Shown here piece after piece: positions 45,070 through 55,610 of a stretch of 64,000 bases of DNA (the first letter of the stretch is position 1; every line of letters begins with the position of its first letter). The stretch is from assembly GCF_023065955.2 (NCBI RefSeq), contig NW_026622763.1, positions 85,541,299 to 85,605,298 of the forward strand, read 5' to 3'. Source of the DNA: Ursus arctos. Taxonomy: Eukaryota; Chordata; Mammalia; Carnivora; Ursidae. The translations under genes were made by a program, and so were the position numbers. Below the pieces are notes generated by a model. The model saw only the letters and a list, made by a program, of their open reading frames with translations, searched no databases and was not told the origin of the DNA.

Positions 45070-45180
45070 TCTTTTCAGATACTGACCCCCAGAGAAGTAA
45101 AGTGATTTGTCTAAGGCCACCCAGTACCTAAGACCAATACCAGGTCTGGAGACAGGGTTGCCCCCACCAGTCTAAAGTGC
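45070..45180 (-). mobile_element. MIR fragment, antisense
   Basis: 'ctgacccccagagaagtaaagtg', 'tttgtctaaggccacccagtacc' and 'ccaggtctggagacaggg' are the antisense MIR core. The outer parts are missing. Confidence 0.55.
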
Positions 45181-45189
45181 TTATGAAGC

Positions 45190-45620
45190 TGCCTCTGTCA
45201 ACAGTCAACTGATTTTGTTCTCTTCAGAACTTCATTTCCCTACTTAAAACTGTGCAGTATCTTCTAGTTATATTCAACCTGAAGTCCACGTTCCTATGTA
45301 AGGTTTCAGAGCATGTTCATAATCTAGTTCCTGATTAGGGCACTAATCTCATGCTAGTTCTTCTTCTCTTTGCACTTTATGTTTCAGATTCTAAAAAATG
45401 ACCCCTCCTCTTGAATCTATGCCTTCTGAAAACAGAAGCTCAACATTTCCTTTTGTCACCTTCATACTTCCTATTCATCCTTAAATTTTACCGCAGACAT
45501 CACTTGTTCTAGAAAACCTTCGATAAAAGTAAGAACTCTATCTGTTTTGCTCAACATTCTATTCTGTGCCTTATCAGAGATCCTGGCATATGTCAGATAC
45601 TCATAAAATAATGAATAGAT
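45190..45620 (+). mobile_element. L2 LINE 3' end
   Basis: 'aaactgtgcagtatcttctag', 'cctgaagtccacgttcctatg', 'catgttcataatctagttcc', 'ttaaattttaccgcagacatcac', 'tctgtgccttatcagagatcc' and 'ctggcatatgtcagatactcataaaataatg' follow L2. Confidence 0.62.
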
Positions 45621-46264
45621 CTTTGAGATAAGAATATTTTTTAATCAAAATAATTCATTTTTCTTTATAGAGAAAGAAAATATTTTAGGATAGAGAGATT
45701 CACTGATTCACTATTACCTTATGAAGCAACATCTTAAATTTAATTAAAATACTCAAAAGTATTATGGTTAATATGACTAATATTTCATCTGTAAAAATCA
45801 TGTAGTAAAATACTCCAAGTTTTTATATTTTTATTGTCAGTATATTTGCAACCACCATTTAATAACTGTAGACTTTTTTGGTAAGATGAAAAACTTTAAG
45901 GTAGGGAACCTCTAATGGAACATTATTTACACTGTCTATAAATTCCCAACAAGTTCTCCCCAGCTCAGCCTATTATGCTGTACCCCTGCTATGAACTATG
46001 AATCAAACTAAAATAATTAAATAAAAAACTACAATGTTTAGTACGATGATAATGATTTTGAAATAGCCTGAACTTTTCATAGTGTATGACAGTTTTCGTT
46101 CCATACCCAATACTATTTGAGTACCAAATTTGGGTAATGTATCATATCAAGAGATATCAGCCATCCCCTACTCTTATTTACCTTAAGACAAGTTCATGCC
46201 AAAGTTTCACTTTGATTTTAATTGTTTAAGAAGTTTATCAATCATCCGAAGTTCACAACACCGT
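45621..46264. other. Unique AT-rich DNA, no feature recognised
   Basis: Nothing could be assigned. Confidence 0.45.
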
Positions 46265-47035
46265 AGATGTTTGTTCACCCATTCTTTTATTCATTCACAA
46301 AAGTGACAGACACAGTGTTAGGTATGAAGAATACAGCATAAACAAATCAGGTACTCTCAGACTTATAGTTTAGAAGGATAGATATATATTAATCACACTA
46401 AAAATATTTAATAGCCACTTGAAATATTTAATAGCCACTTGATAAAGAAAGCTTTGCATGATAAAGTCAGAAGACAAGGTTTGAGGATAAAACTTCAGCT
46501 GATCTAAGGATAAAATACATTAAAAAAGACAAAGTTTGTTTGTGCTGGGAAGAGGGCTGTGCATGGAGTGTTCCAAACAGAGGAAATCATATGTGCAAAT
46601 GGCCTGTGACTTGAAAAGAGAATGATGGAATCTGGAAGAAGGGCAAAAGGGTTAAACACAGCTGAGTACTGTAATATCCAGGCGCTAATAGATTATGTTA
46701 AGGAATTGGTCTTACCTTAAAAACAATGGTGAGGCTTTGAAGGTTCTTAAGCAGTGGTGTGGAAAGTGATAAAAGCATATGCGCATTTTGAAAAGATTAC
46801 TGTAACTCACATTGGAGGTTTGGGTTTATTTTGGAAAGCCAGTAAAGAGGTTACTAGAGGATTCCAGTCGAGAGATGATATTAGCAAGATGATGCTGCCC
46901 TAAAGTGAGAGCCACAGAAAAGAAGGAAACTGAAAGGACAAGATCCTTAAAAGGAAACTGGACAAGACTTGGCGATGGATTGAATATATTTGGGGAATCA
47001 GAGTAGGAGCTGTCAATCATAACTAATAGGTTTCT
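46265..47035 (-). mobile_element. L2 LINE relic, antisense, about 0.77 kb
   Basis: Long antisense L2: 'cattcttttattcattcac', 'acagtgttaggtatgaagaatac', 'ggctgtgcatggagtgttcc', 'tatgtgcaaatggcctgtgac', 'ttaagcagtggtgtggaaagtg', 'ttactagaggattccagtcgagag' and 'gttactgtaactc'-type spacing. A 20-bp tandem duplication sits inside it at 46402-46441. Confidence 0.7.
46402..46441. repeat. Exact 20-bp tandem duplication
   Basis: Two adjacent identical copies of aaatatttaatagccacttg (46402-46421 and 46422-46441). Perfect identity inside an otherwise eroded L2 shows a recent event. Confidence 0.95.
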
Positions 47036-47129
47036 GGTTTAAGGAAACTTAATAATTTATTCCTCTCTCTTAAGATTTATATGTATAAGGTAGGTATTAA
47101 TTACCATATGATAGGAAAGAGATTATTTA

Positions 47130-47840
47130 GTTACCAAATGATAGGAATATTTTCTGAGAAATAGAATATATCCAAAGGAAACAAAATCACTACCTGAAGC
47201 CCCATGCTTATTGCAGAATTATTGACACTAGCCAAGACATGGAAACAACCTAAGTGTCCATCGATAGATGTAAAGAACATGTGAGATATGCATACACACA
47301 CACATATATGCACACTGGACTATTACCCAGCCACAAAAAGGAAGGAAATCCTGCCGTTTGCAAGAACATGAATGGATCTTGAGGGCATTATATGAAGTGA
47401 AATAAATTAAACAGGGGAAGACAACTACTGTATGAGCTCACTTAAATATGAAATTAGAAAAAATAAAAAGAACTCATAGAGACAGAGAACAGATTGGTGG
47501 TTGCCAGAGGCAGGGAGTGGAAGATGAGGGAAATGGATGAAGGTAGTCAAAGTTACAAATTTCCAGTTATAAGATAAATAAATTTGGGCTAGGTAATATA
47601 CAGCAGGGTGACTACAGTTAACAATAATACATTTTACACTGGAAAGTTACTAAGAGAGTAAATATTAAAAGTTCTCATCACATGGAAAAAGTAAATAAAT
47701 GTGAAGTGATGGAGGTTCATTAAACTTACTGTGGTGATAAATTCACAATGCATACATTTATCAAATCATTATTTTGTATACCTTAAATGAATACAATGTT
47801 ATATGTCAATTTATATCACAATAAAGCTAGAAAAAATTAA
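47130..47840 (+). mobile_element. Old L1M 3' end, well preserved
   Basis: The last part of ORF2 and the 3' UTR of an ancient L1 (L1MA/L1MB-like): 'gccccatgcttattgcag', 'agacatggaaacaacctaagtgtcc', 'cagccacaaaaaggaagg', 'aagaacatgaatggatcttgaggg', 'gattggtggttgccagaggcag', 'acagcagggtgactacagttaac', 'ttaaatgaatacaatg' and an A-rich end. Stops break all frames. Confidence 0.8.
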
Positions 47841-47937
47841 AGAGGTAGGTATTAAAAACTCTGGACTCAAATATTCCTGCACTATGTAGATGAAAACAAA
47901 ATGTACATCAAGAAATTCCTTTTGAAGATAAAGTAGG

Positions 47938-48323
47938 AGGGGTGTCTGGGTAGCTCAGTCAGTTAGGCATCTGTCTCTTGCTTTCAGCTCAAGTCATGAT
48001 CTCAGTGTTGTGATACTGAGCCAGTCATTGAGCTCTGTGCTGGGCATGCAGCCTGCTTAAGATTCTCTCTCTCGGGGGGCGCCTGAGTGGCACAGCGGTT
48101 AAGCGTCTGCCTTCGGCTCAGGGCGTGATCCCGGCGTTCTGGGATCGAGCCCCACATCAGGCTCCTCTGCTATGAGCCTGCTTCTTCCTCTCCCACTCCC
48201 CCTGCTTGTGTCCCCTCTCTCGCTGGCTATCTCTATCTCTGTCAAATAAATAAATAAAATCTTAAAAAAAAAAAAAAAAAGATTCTCTCTCTCCGTCTCA
48301 AAAAAAAAAAAAAAAAAAAAAAG
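47938..48323 (+). mobile_element. Older SINEC, split by a younger SINEC
   Basis: Sense copy with head 'ggtgtctgggtagctcagtc', 'cagctcaagtcatgatctc' and 'gcatgcagcctgcttaagattctctctctc', interrupted at 48074-48278, then resuming 'gattctctctctccgtctc' and a 23-nt A run with AAAAG repeats to about 48345. The split proves relative age. Confidence 0.92.
48074..48278 (+). mobile_element. Young SINEC inserted in an older SINEC
   Basis: Full-length young copy: 'gggcgcctgagtggcacagc', 'ggttaagcgtctgccttcgg', the B-box region 'gggatcgagccccacatcagg', 'ctccccctgcttgtgtcccc' and 'caaataaataaataaaatctt' with an A run. Perfect 15-bp target duplications (aagattctctctctc, 48059-48073 and 48279-48293) come from the host SINE itself. 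Both are in the same orientation. Confidence 0.97.
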
Positions 48324-48644
48324 AAAAGAAAAAGAAAAAAGAAAAGATATCGCACAAGTGTAATACCCTAGTATGGTGAAATAACTGCTGAAATTTAACC
48401 TTTCATTTTGGTCACTATTATGCATTGTTGTTGATAAATGGAGATTTGAAGATAGGAACAGGTGTTTGTGTTTGTTAGTTTAATGCTGCAACACCTCCTC
48501 TCCTGCTAAAACAAGCCAATAATTAAAACAACAACAACATATAATCAATCCTTTCAATTAGAACAAATTATACTGTAGATAACAGGATTGTAAACTAAAT
48601 CTGACTTTTCCACAGAAATCCTATTGTAAGAAAGTTAGGTTTCT

Positions 48645-48860
48645 TTCTTTTCTTTTTTTTTTTTTTTATTTTATTTATTTTAGAGAGAGCAGGGAGAAGG
48701 GGGAGGAACTGGGGGAAAGGGAGAGAGAGAGAATCCTCAAGCAGACTCCCCACTGAGCAGGGAGCCAGATGCAGGGCTGGATCCCAGGGTCCTGGGATCA
48801 TGACCCGAGCCAAAATCAAGAGCCCACTGCTTTTTAAACGACTGTGCCACCCAGGCGCCC
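48645..48860 (-). mobile_element. SINEC, older subfamily, antisense
   Basis: Antisense copy: a long T run, 'ttttatttattttagagagagc', a GA-rich stretch, 'cccactgagcagggagcc', the B-box complement 'ctggatcccagggtcc', and 'gccacccaggcgcccc'. Imperfect target duplications: aaagttaggtttct (48631-48644) and gaagttagctttct (48864-48877). Confidence 0.92.
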
Positions 48861-49244
48861 CAGGAAGTTAGCTTTCTGAACCAAGATTTGAGTCTCACCT
48901 TTTTATAAAAATGATCAGAAATACCACAATTAATCAAATATAAAATAATGATCCTTTATAGTATAGTACTTCTTAAATTGCATTCAAATTAATGAAAATT
49001 TAACTGAAAATATATTTGGTAAGACATAGAACCATTTTGCTACAGTACGTAAAATTCCTATATTGTTTGAAACAAATAAAAACTAAAGACAGGAAAATCT
49101 CAGAGTTGTAAAATCCAGAAACCTGCTTTACCATCATTGAGGAAATTTTGAAGGAGTAACAGCGTTACCGGATGACTTTTTCAGGAGTAAAATTTTTGTT
49201 CTTATTTTCTTTTCTCATTTAAACATCCTTGAGACATATATAGT

Positions 49245-49400
49245 CCAATTCAACAAACATTGAGAGATTTTTTGTTTTTTTGTATGTAATGTGCTAAGCA
49301 TTGAGAATGTTCAAACAAACAAAAAGAGCAAAGAGTAGGCGACAGTTCTTAGATTTAAAAACAGCATGTTCTAAAATTAGTAAGAGAGGAAAAAAAAAAC
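49245..49400 (-). mobile_element. Possible L2 3' end, antisense
   Basis: 'caattcaacaaacattgagag', 'tgtaatgtgctaagcattgag' and 'gacagttcttagatttaaaaac' weakly match an antisense L2 terminus. The 96-codon Lys/Arg-rich frame starting at 49301 arises from A-rich sequence here. Confidence 0.38.
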
Positions 49401-49559
49401 GAGGACAGAAAAAAAAAGGACAGGGTAGACGGATTTTAGGAGAAAAGAATAACAATGAAATACACTCACATAGAAGTGGAAAAGATTACCATGGGCTGAT
49501 GGGATTGGGAATTAGAGATCAAGTTGCTGGCCCTTGGGCTGCATTTGTGCCCAGACTCA

Positions 49560-49920
49560 TTTCCTCAAAAGTGAATGATGACTTATGTTAATTTGTTAGC
49601 TGCCGTTTACAAGTGCTAATATGGCTGTAAGTGAAAATTATTTTAAGTCGAGTTGTTATAAATCAAAGATGATAGATGTCTGAGCTAGAAAGCTCCTCTC
49701 CATGGAAAATGCACCAATTATAAACAAACATTCTGATGAAATATTTCATTAGGTCGATTCAGTCGCATAATAGAGAATGGTCTCCTAAATCTGCATGCAT
49801 TTCTCAAAATATTTGTTTTTCATGAATTGAGAAAACACTTTATAATGTGATGCTATTGGCATAAATGTGATGGGAAAGTACATGACAGGTAATGAGAAAT
49901 AAATCTCGCTGAATGGTACC
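49560..49920. promoter_or_regulatory. Candidate conserved noncoding element
   Basis: Unique DNA with mixed-sequence AT-rich motifs typical of developmental enhancers: 'gttaatttgttagctgccg' (about 49587), 'caccaattataaacaaac' (about 49714), 'gcatgcatttctc' and 'ttcatgaattgag'. No repeat or ORF explains it. Inference only. Confidence 0.27.
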
Positions 49921-50879
49921 TAGAAAACGGGCTGTTGGGGTAAAATATTATTTTATGTATACTCCTGTAAAATTTTATATCTAAAAAATGGTAGCATAAA
50001 GCCATGTAGCTTCCTTTGAAAGAGAATGGTGGTGATAACTGCCAGCACACACCATAAGTATTGGTTTTGCTGATCAAAAAATTTCCTGTTAGGTTCCGAA
50101 ATGTAACATCTGCCTCTGATATAATGGACCAATAATTGAAGCATATAGTGTATCCTCACAGGGGCTACACTGCTGTTTTATTTATTCTTGCCCAACTGTG
50201 AAGATAAACTTCACTAAATACATGTGATATCCTGTCAATTCAGGATAAGCATATTTTTCCTTGGACAGATGGCTGGCGAGCGAAACACCTGGATCATCTC
50301 AGGGTTGCAAAATTATAATCATAGTGGATATAGGATCTCAGAAACAAGTCCACTTAGACTGAAAACATTCTCCTCAAGAATTTTCAGGGGCGATAACACC
50401 TATCCCTTTCCACCTTAGCTGTAATCTAACTACCATCTCATTTGCCTTTAAAACCATTATATTCCACATGACAGGTTTATATTCATAGATCATTCCATAA
50501 CAGATTTCTTACTCTCTGTCTAAAACCTTATTAGCCCAAAGCAAAACATTATGTTGTACATGATATCTGCAATGGGAGATTCCTCTTAAAACACAGGCTG
50601 AGCTCCTATCCTCTAGAACATTTTCTCTAATGTCACCAATTCTTTAACTCATGATTAGCATACTTCCAAGTTATCATTTCCTAATGCCACACTATTCTTT
50701 TAAAAACATATATGTCTAATGACATCATCTTCTGCCTTATTTGAAAATTCAGCTGTATGTAGCCCAAGATGCACTGACTGTACTCCTAGGGACATTTAAT
50801 GCACTCTTGCTAACAAGTTTTTATGTCAACGAAATAATGATGTCCTCTGTAGCAGCACTCTCTCTAATAACTTTATTGT
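49921..50879. other. Unique DNA, no feature recognised
   Basis: Minor frames of 64-74 codons occur on both strands without recognisable domains. Confidence 0.42.
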
Positions 50880-51155
50880 ACTATTAATATTTATTGAGTG
50901 TGCTTATTTTGTGATCTAGACTCTGTTCCAGGGGTCTCATATATAATAAATCATTTAAGTCTCGCAATAAACACTAAGAGGCCAGAATTGCAATTTCAAC
51001 TCTACAACTACATTGAGACCCAGAGTGGTCTCAACTAAATTGGTCTTAACTAACTTGCCCAAGATCATGTAGCCACAAGATAGTAGAGTCAGAATTAGAA
51101 TATGGGGAGGCTTTCTCCAGATCATCTGTTTTTGAGCATACTTCTAAACTGCTCT
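50880..51155 (-). mobile_element. MIR SINE, antisense
   Basis: 'atatttattgagtgtgc', 'agactctgttccaggggtctc', 'cgcaataaacactaagaggcc', 'cattgagacccagagtgg', 'taacttgcccaagatcatgtagcc' and 'gtcagaattagaatatgggg' give nearly the whole antisense MIR. Confidence 0.68.
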
Positions 51156-52078
51156 CCTATAACATTACATAATTTATGATAAAGTTTAAATCTTGGTTTT
51201 ATATAAATTTGCCTTTCTATTTTTCAAATGTTTAGCTCTGTCTACATCAAATAGCTGTCAAAAATATGTTCTTTTCTGTCAAGCTGCTGATAGATATTAA
51301 ATATTAGATATATGAGATATACACTATATATTTATGTATGTATACATATATTACATATTTATTTCTGATAGGTTGATACATGACACAAATATTAAATAAC
51401 ACATGCAAAAGGTAGAACTCCTTATCAGCTACTCTTGGAAATCTGTAAGTAATCTCTTTTATTAAAATCATATTGATTACGAATAATAACATGTATTGTT
51501 ACTACTAATCATACACATATGATTACCACCCAGAACTTCAACTTATCCTACACAGTCTGCCATTCAGCAGAAATCTGCTTTTGCTCCAGTGTGCAGCAGT
51601 TATGTTTCATGACTGACAATTATCTCATAATGAAAAACAAGTCACAATTAATAAAAATCAAAACTAATACCTGCTACATTCATTTAATGATTTAATGAAC
51701 TGGGAGAGAGTTTTATGAAAAGACCTATAAAAGCAAGAGACTCAATTTCCAATTAGAATCAACATTCATGAGTCTTTGGTCTCCTAAGGGAGAGGAGAAA
51801 TCTATTCAGTTCTTGCTTCTTCAAATTTCCCTCTACCTATAAAAAGGCATTAACTTTCAAAGAAAATCATGGTTAGCACATCTGTTCCCTCTACATGGGT
51901 TAGAAATGTTTTTGTGAGACAACTATCATGCTTGAAAAACACTACAAGTATAAGACCAGCAATTACTTATATGGTATCCCTACTACATTTTTATATCTGG
52001 CCTATAATTATAGATTCACTGGAAAACTAAATTAACTTAATAATTAAAACAGTCTTTAAATGAATAGATGTGCCATAC
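51156..52078. other. Unique AT-rich DNA, no feature recognised
   Basis: A TATA/TGTA-rich patch lies at 51300-51362. Nothing else could be assigned. Confidence 0.45.
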
Positions 52079-52330
52079 AACAACAATAGTTAACATTCCC
52101 CAAGTACTCACTACATGCCAGAAATATTCTATAGCCCCAACACCTATTAACTCATTTAATTCCTATAATAACACTATTAAATCAGCACTATTATTATTCC
52201 CATTTTAATGATAAGCACAGAGTAAATAAATAACATGGCCAAAGTCATACAGTAATTGCTGAGGATGATATTTGAACACAAGTGATGTTACTCCATAGCT
52301 TTCATTCTTGACCGCTATTCTAGACTGCTT
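52079..52330 (-). mobile_element. MIR SINE, antisense
   Basis: 'aatagttaacattccccaag', 'tactcactacatgccag', 'cctattaactcatttaattcc', 'gcactattattattcccattttaatg', 'aacatggccaaagtcatacag' and 'atttgaacacaagtg' follow the antisense MIR order closely. Confidence 0.74.
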
Positions 52331-52344
52331 TTTTTTTTTGTCCA

Positions 52345-52585
52345 TCCCATTTATAAACATTTAGTTTATTTCTAATTTCGCACCACTACAAATAATGTTA
52401 TAATGAACTCCACGCTTTTTTGATCTTGTCCTACTATTTTCTTAGGATAAACTTCCTAAAGTTATGAACACTGCAACAAAATGCATATACATTCATCTTT
52501 GTCAGGCTTGTAGGTGAAAAATGATGTTTTGAACTATTGTTTTAATTTACATTTTTTATCAGTGAGGTTGAGCATATTTTAATTA
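52345..52585 (-). mobile_element. Old L1M fragment, antisense
   Basis: 'cacttacaaataatgtt'-like reading 'ccactacaaataatgttataatgaactcc', then 'aggataaacttcctaaagttatg' and 'gttttaatttacattttttatcagtgagg', 'ttgagcatattttaa', match the antisense end of an ancient L1. Confidence 0.52.
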
Positions 52586-54870
52586 GTGGTGTGCTAGAGC
52601 CACCTTGCACAGGTTTTGGATATCTCTTCCATCTCCACCTCCAGTGACATCAAGTTGGTAGCCCAGAACTGACCATGCGTAGGAGTGTTTACACCTTGGG
52701 AAACAGCCTGTGATAGAAACTAGGTCTGTCTGATTTTGTTTTGTTTTGGAGAACATCTTAAAAGCCCATCTCTATGTATAATGGACATGGACTAGTCATA
52801 TTCTTTGCCCAGGTAAAAGTTCTGCTGTAGTTTTGTTTCTTATCGGTTTGCAAAATGAATGTGTTTATTTAGTAAATTATAAAAAGGGGAGAAAAAGTAT
52901 AGCATAACTCTGGTAATCATTATTTGAAACACTGGCCACACAACTTAGCTATTTGCTCAGAAATGATACAGCCAAAATCTAAAGAATGAAACATTTTCAG
53001 TTTCAATTCAGAATCTGCTACAAAATTCAAATAAATTACTAGACATATTTGTGTTAAAATAATAATTTAGGTTTGTTTTAAGATGTTTTATAATAAAAAA
53101 TGTGTAAAATATATGCCCTTTAGAAATGCTATGGTATAGAAGATGATAAAAAAAAACCCTAAGGTTTTAAAAAAAAAAGTCCTAAGGTTTTGTGATTTTG
53201 TTCTAGCACAGAGACCTGAGTTTGTAATTAGAAAAAAGAAATAAAACATTTAGTTCTTTTTTAAAATTAAAAAAAAAACACATTTTTTAGTTCTTCCTTT
53301 AAATACATATGTACTCAAGATATGAAAGACAAAAGATTGCAATTTTATCGTCATAACACTTTAAACTTCAGTAGGTTTTATATCTTAATGCTAATGTTGC
53401 AGTATTAGAATAGTAGATTGATCTATGGGTAATCCAGGTAACTTGCTATGTAACTTTTAACTAGCAGGTAGTTATGTGGTTTTCAAACAAGAATGCTAGT
53501 CTTGAAGATGTACATATCTAGCAAAAACTATTCCAGTTACAAAATAAAAGATGAGCTATGACTAAACTAGTTGACATAAAGCATATCAAACTTGAACTTT
53601 ATTCTTCAAACAAAACTAATCCTGAGTTTTTAAAAGAGTTTAATTTTTCTCATCTCTTTTCATATAGCTGTACTTTCAAGTCCACTGAAATACTGTACTA
53701 GGAGAGAATTTTTTTTTTGCTAGATTTTTAGCTAATTTATAAAAGTACACTATACAAGATTTTGAAATCCCATTATATTAAAAAATGAAAGGACATTCTT
53801 TGAGGACAAAGAAATTAAAATTCTTTTAACAGGAAAATCCCCCAAACCAAATGACCATGAAATTCATTTATGCATAATTTTACTACTAGTAGTCAAGAAC
53901 AATCAGAAAATAAGCTACTTTTCTCTTTTTCCAAAGATATTTTTACAGATTAACCATAGGAGAAAGGTCTGTTCTTTTTCATTTTGGATTTATGATTTAA
54001 AAACCTGACACTTTTGAAAAATGCCTTATTACTGCTTTCAGCATGCTCTGTTTCTATTCGGTCTGTTTTCAAAGTCATTAAATCATATTTATGAAGTGAC
54101 CATACACATCACTAGCAATTTTGATAACTGCTTTTCTCCTGCCTTAGGTCATTAGTGGACTTAACACTTTAAAATGAAATAAAACATTTTATGCGTCACA
54201 GAGTAAGAAATGGACTGAATCAAGGGGCACCATTCTTGGTATACTCAACCATTGCCTGGGGCTAAATCCCGTTTCCAGAACTTTGCTTAAATCTTGATTC
54301 TTTCCTGATATGACCTGGTCCTCTTTTCCCCATCAAACCTTAACTACTAAGACCCAAAGAAAGACCCCGATTTCTTGACTATTTCAACCATCATTAACTA
54401 TCCCCTTCCTATCCCTAACTCCAAATACTCAGAGCTATACCACACACTGAGGTTTTAAATTGGTTGATTGTGTTTTAGTTATGCTGGTGTCATTTAACTA
54501 ACAAATTGTAAATTCCAGTAGGCAAGGATTATGTCTTATATAACTTCCTAAATTCTTTTCTCCTGACACCTTGAAGCACACACACTTAACATCTGTTTTG
54601 TCAGTTTGGAGTGCCTAGTAAATATTCACTAAGAGCTTAACAGACCGAGTACAAATGAACCAGCTATTTGTTTGTTTTTGTCTATTTGGTTTACCAATCA
54701 TGCAATCTCACTGCACGAAACATTTTCACAAATTTTGATAGGTTTGGAAGTAACAGTAAAAATATAGCATTGCAACTTTAAAAAGTGATATTCAAATGCC
54801 CGAACATTTTCACAAATGCCTCCAAATTAATTCTGTCTTAATTCAATGCCAGGCCCAAGAATCAGCTTCA
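52586..54870. other. Unique AT-rich DNA, mostly unclassified
   Basis: About 2.3 kb. The first 150 bp (52586-52735, 'tgtgctagagccaccttgcac') look like an unnamed old repeat. A small duplication of 'cctaaggtttt' with A runs occurs at 53146-53192. The C/T-rich stretch 54240-54630 could be a strongly eroded L2. Confidence 0.38.
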
Positions 54871-54880
54871 CTTGGCTCTT

Positions 54881-55068
54881 TTTATTTTATTTTTTAAAGA
54901 TTTTATTTACTAATTTGAGAGAGAGAGTATGAGATGGGGGAGGGTCAGAGGGAGAAGCAGACTTCCCACTGAGCAGGGAGCCCAATGTGGGGCTCCATCC
55001 CTGGACTCCGAGATCATGACCTGAGCCAAAGGCCAAGGCTTAACCATCTGATCCACCCAGGCACCCCA
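54881..55068 (-). mobile_element. SINEC, older subfamily, antisense
   Basis: Antisense copy: 'tttttaaagattttatttac', 'gcagacttcccactgagcagggagcc', the B-box complement 'ctccatccctggactcc', 'gatcatgacctgagcc' and 'gatccacccaggcacccc'. The imperfect target duplication is 'ttggctctttt' against 'ttggctttctt'. A 19-nt T run (55110-55128) follows separately. Confidence 0.9.
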
Positions 55069-55389
55069 TTTGTTTGGCTTTCTTAGAGAAAGGTTCACAG
55101 AGAAGGATTCTTTTTTTTTTTTTTTTTTAAGCAGCTAGCCTCCTGGCTTCACAAGCTAACAAAATATGAGGATTTACAGGAAGAATGCAGTACAAATTTT
55201 GCCCCATGGTATGCTGTCTTTGTTCACAACACACACACCACCCCATGAAATCACAAGTTACTTGTTTTTCGATAATGTGTTTGGTAGGCCTCAGATAAAA
55301 AATAGCCACGTCCATTTGAACCTGATTGAAGACTACCATTTTATCTGAGGTTTTCAATTTTTTAGCTATTTAGAAACCTTGTTCAATTA

Positions 55390-55592
55390 GGGGCGCCTGG
55401 GTGGCACAGCGGTTAAGCGTCTGCCTTCAGCTCAGGGCGTGATCCCGGCATTATGGGATCGAGCCCCACATCAGGCTCTTCCGCTATGAGCCTGCTTCTT
55501 CCTCTCCCACTCACCCTGCTTGTGTTCCCTCTCTCGCTGGCTGTCTCTATCTCTGTCGAATAAATAAATAAAATCTTAAAAAAAAAAAAAAA
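55390..55592 (+). mobile_element. SINEC, young arctoid-type subfamily
   Basis: Full-length sense copy: 'gggcgcctgggtggcacagc', 'ttaagcgtctgccttcagc', the B-box region 'gggatcgagccccacatcagg', 'ctcaccctgcttgtgttccc' and a tail 'gaataaataaataaaatctt' with an A run. Target duplications of 18 bp with one mismatch: agaaaccttgttcaatta (55372-55389) and agaaaccttgttccatta (55593-55610). Confidence 0.97.
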
Positions 55593-55610
55593 AGAAACCT
55601 TGTTCCATTA

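Noticed and set aside
48099..48425. 108-codon minus frame.
   Set aside because: Translation of the nested SINE and A-rich tails.
49301..49591. 96-codon Lys/Arg-rich frame resembling a small basic protein.
   Set aside because: The basic stretch comes from A-rich codons; no ribosomal-protein or histone pattern is visible.
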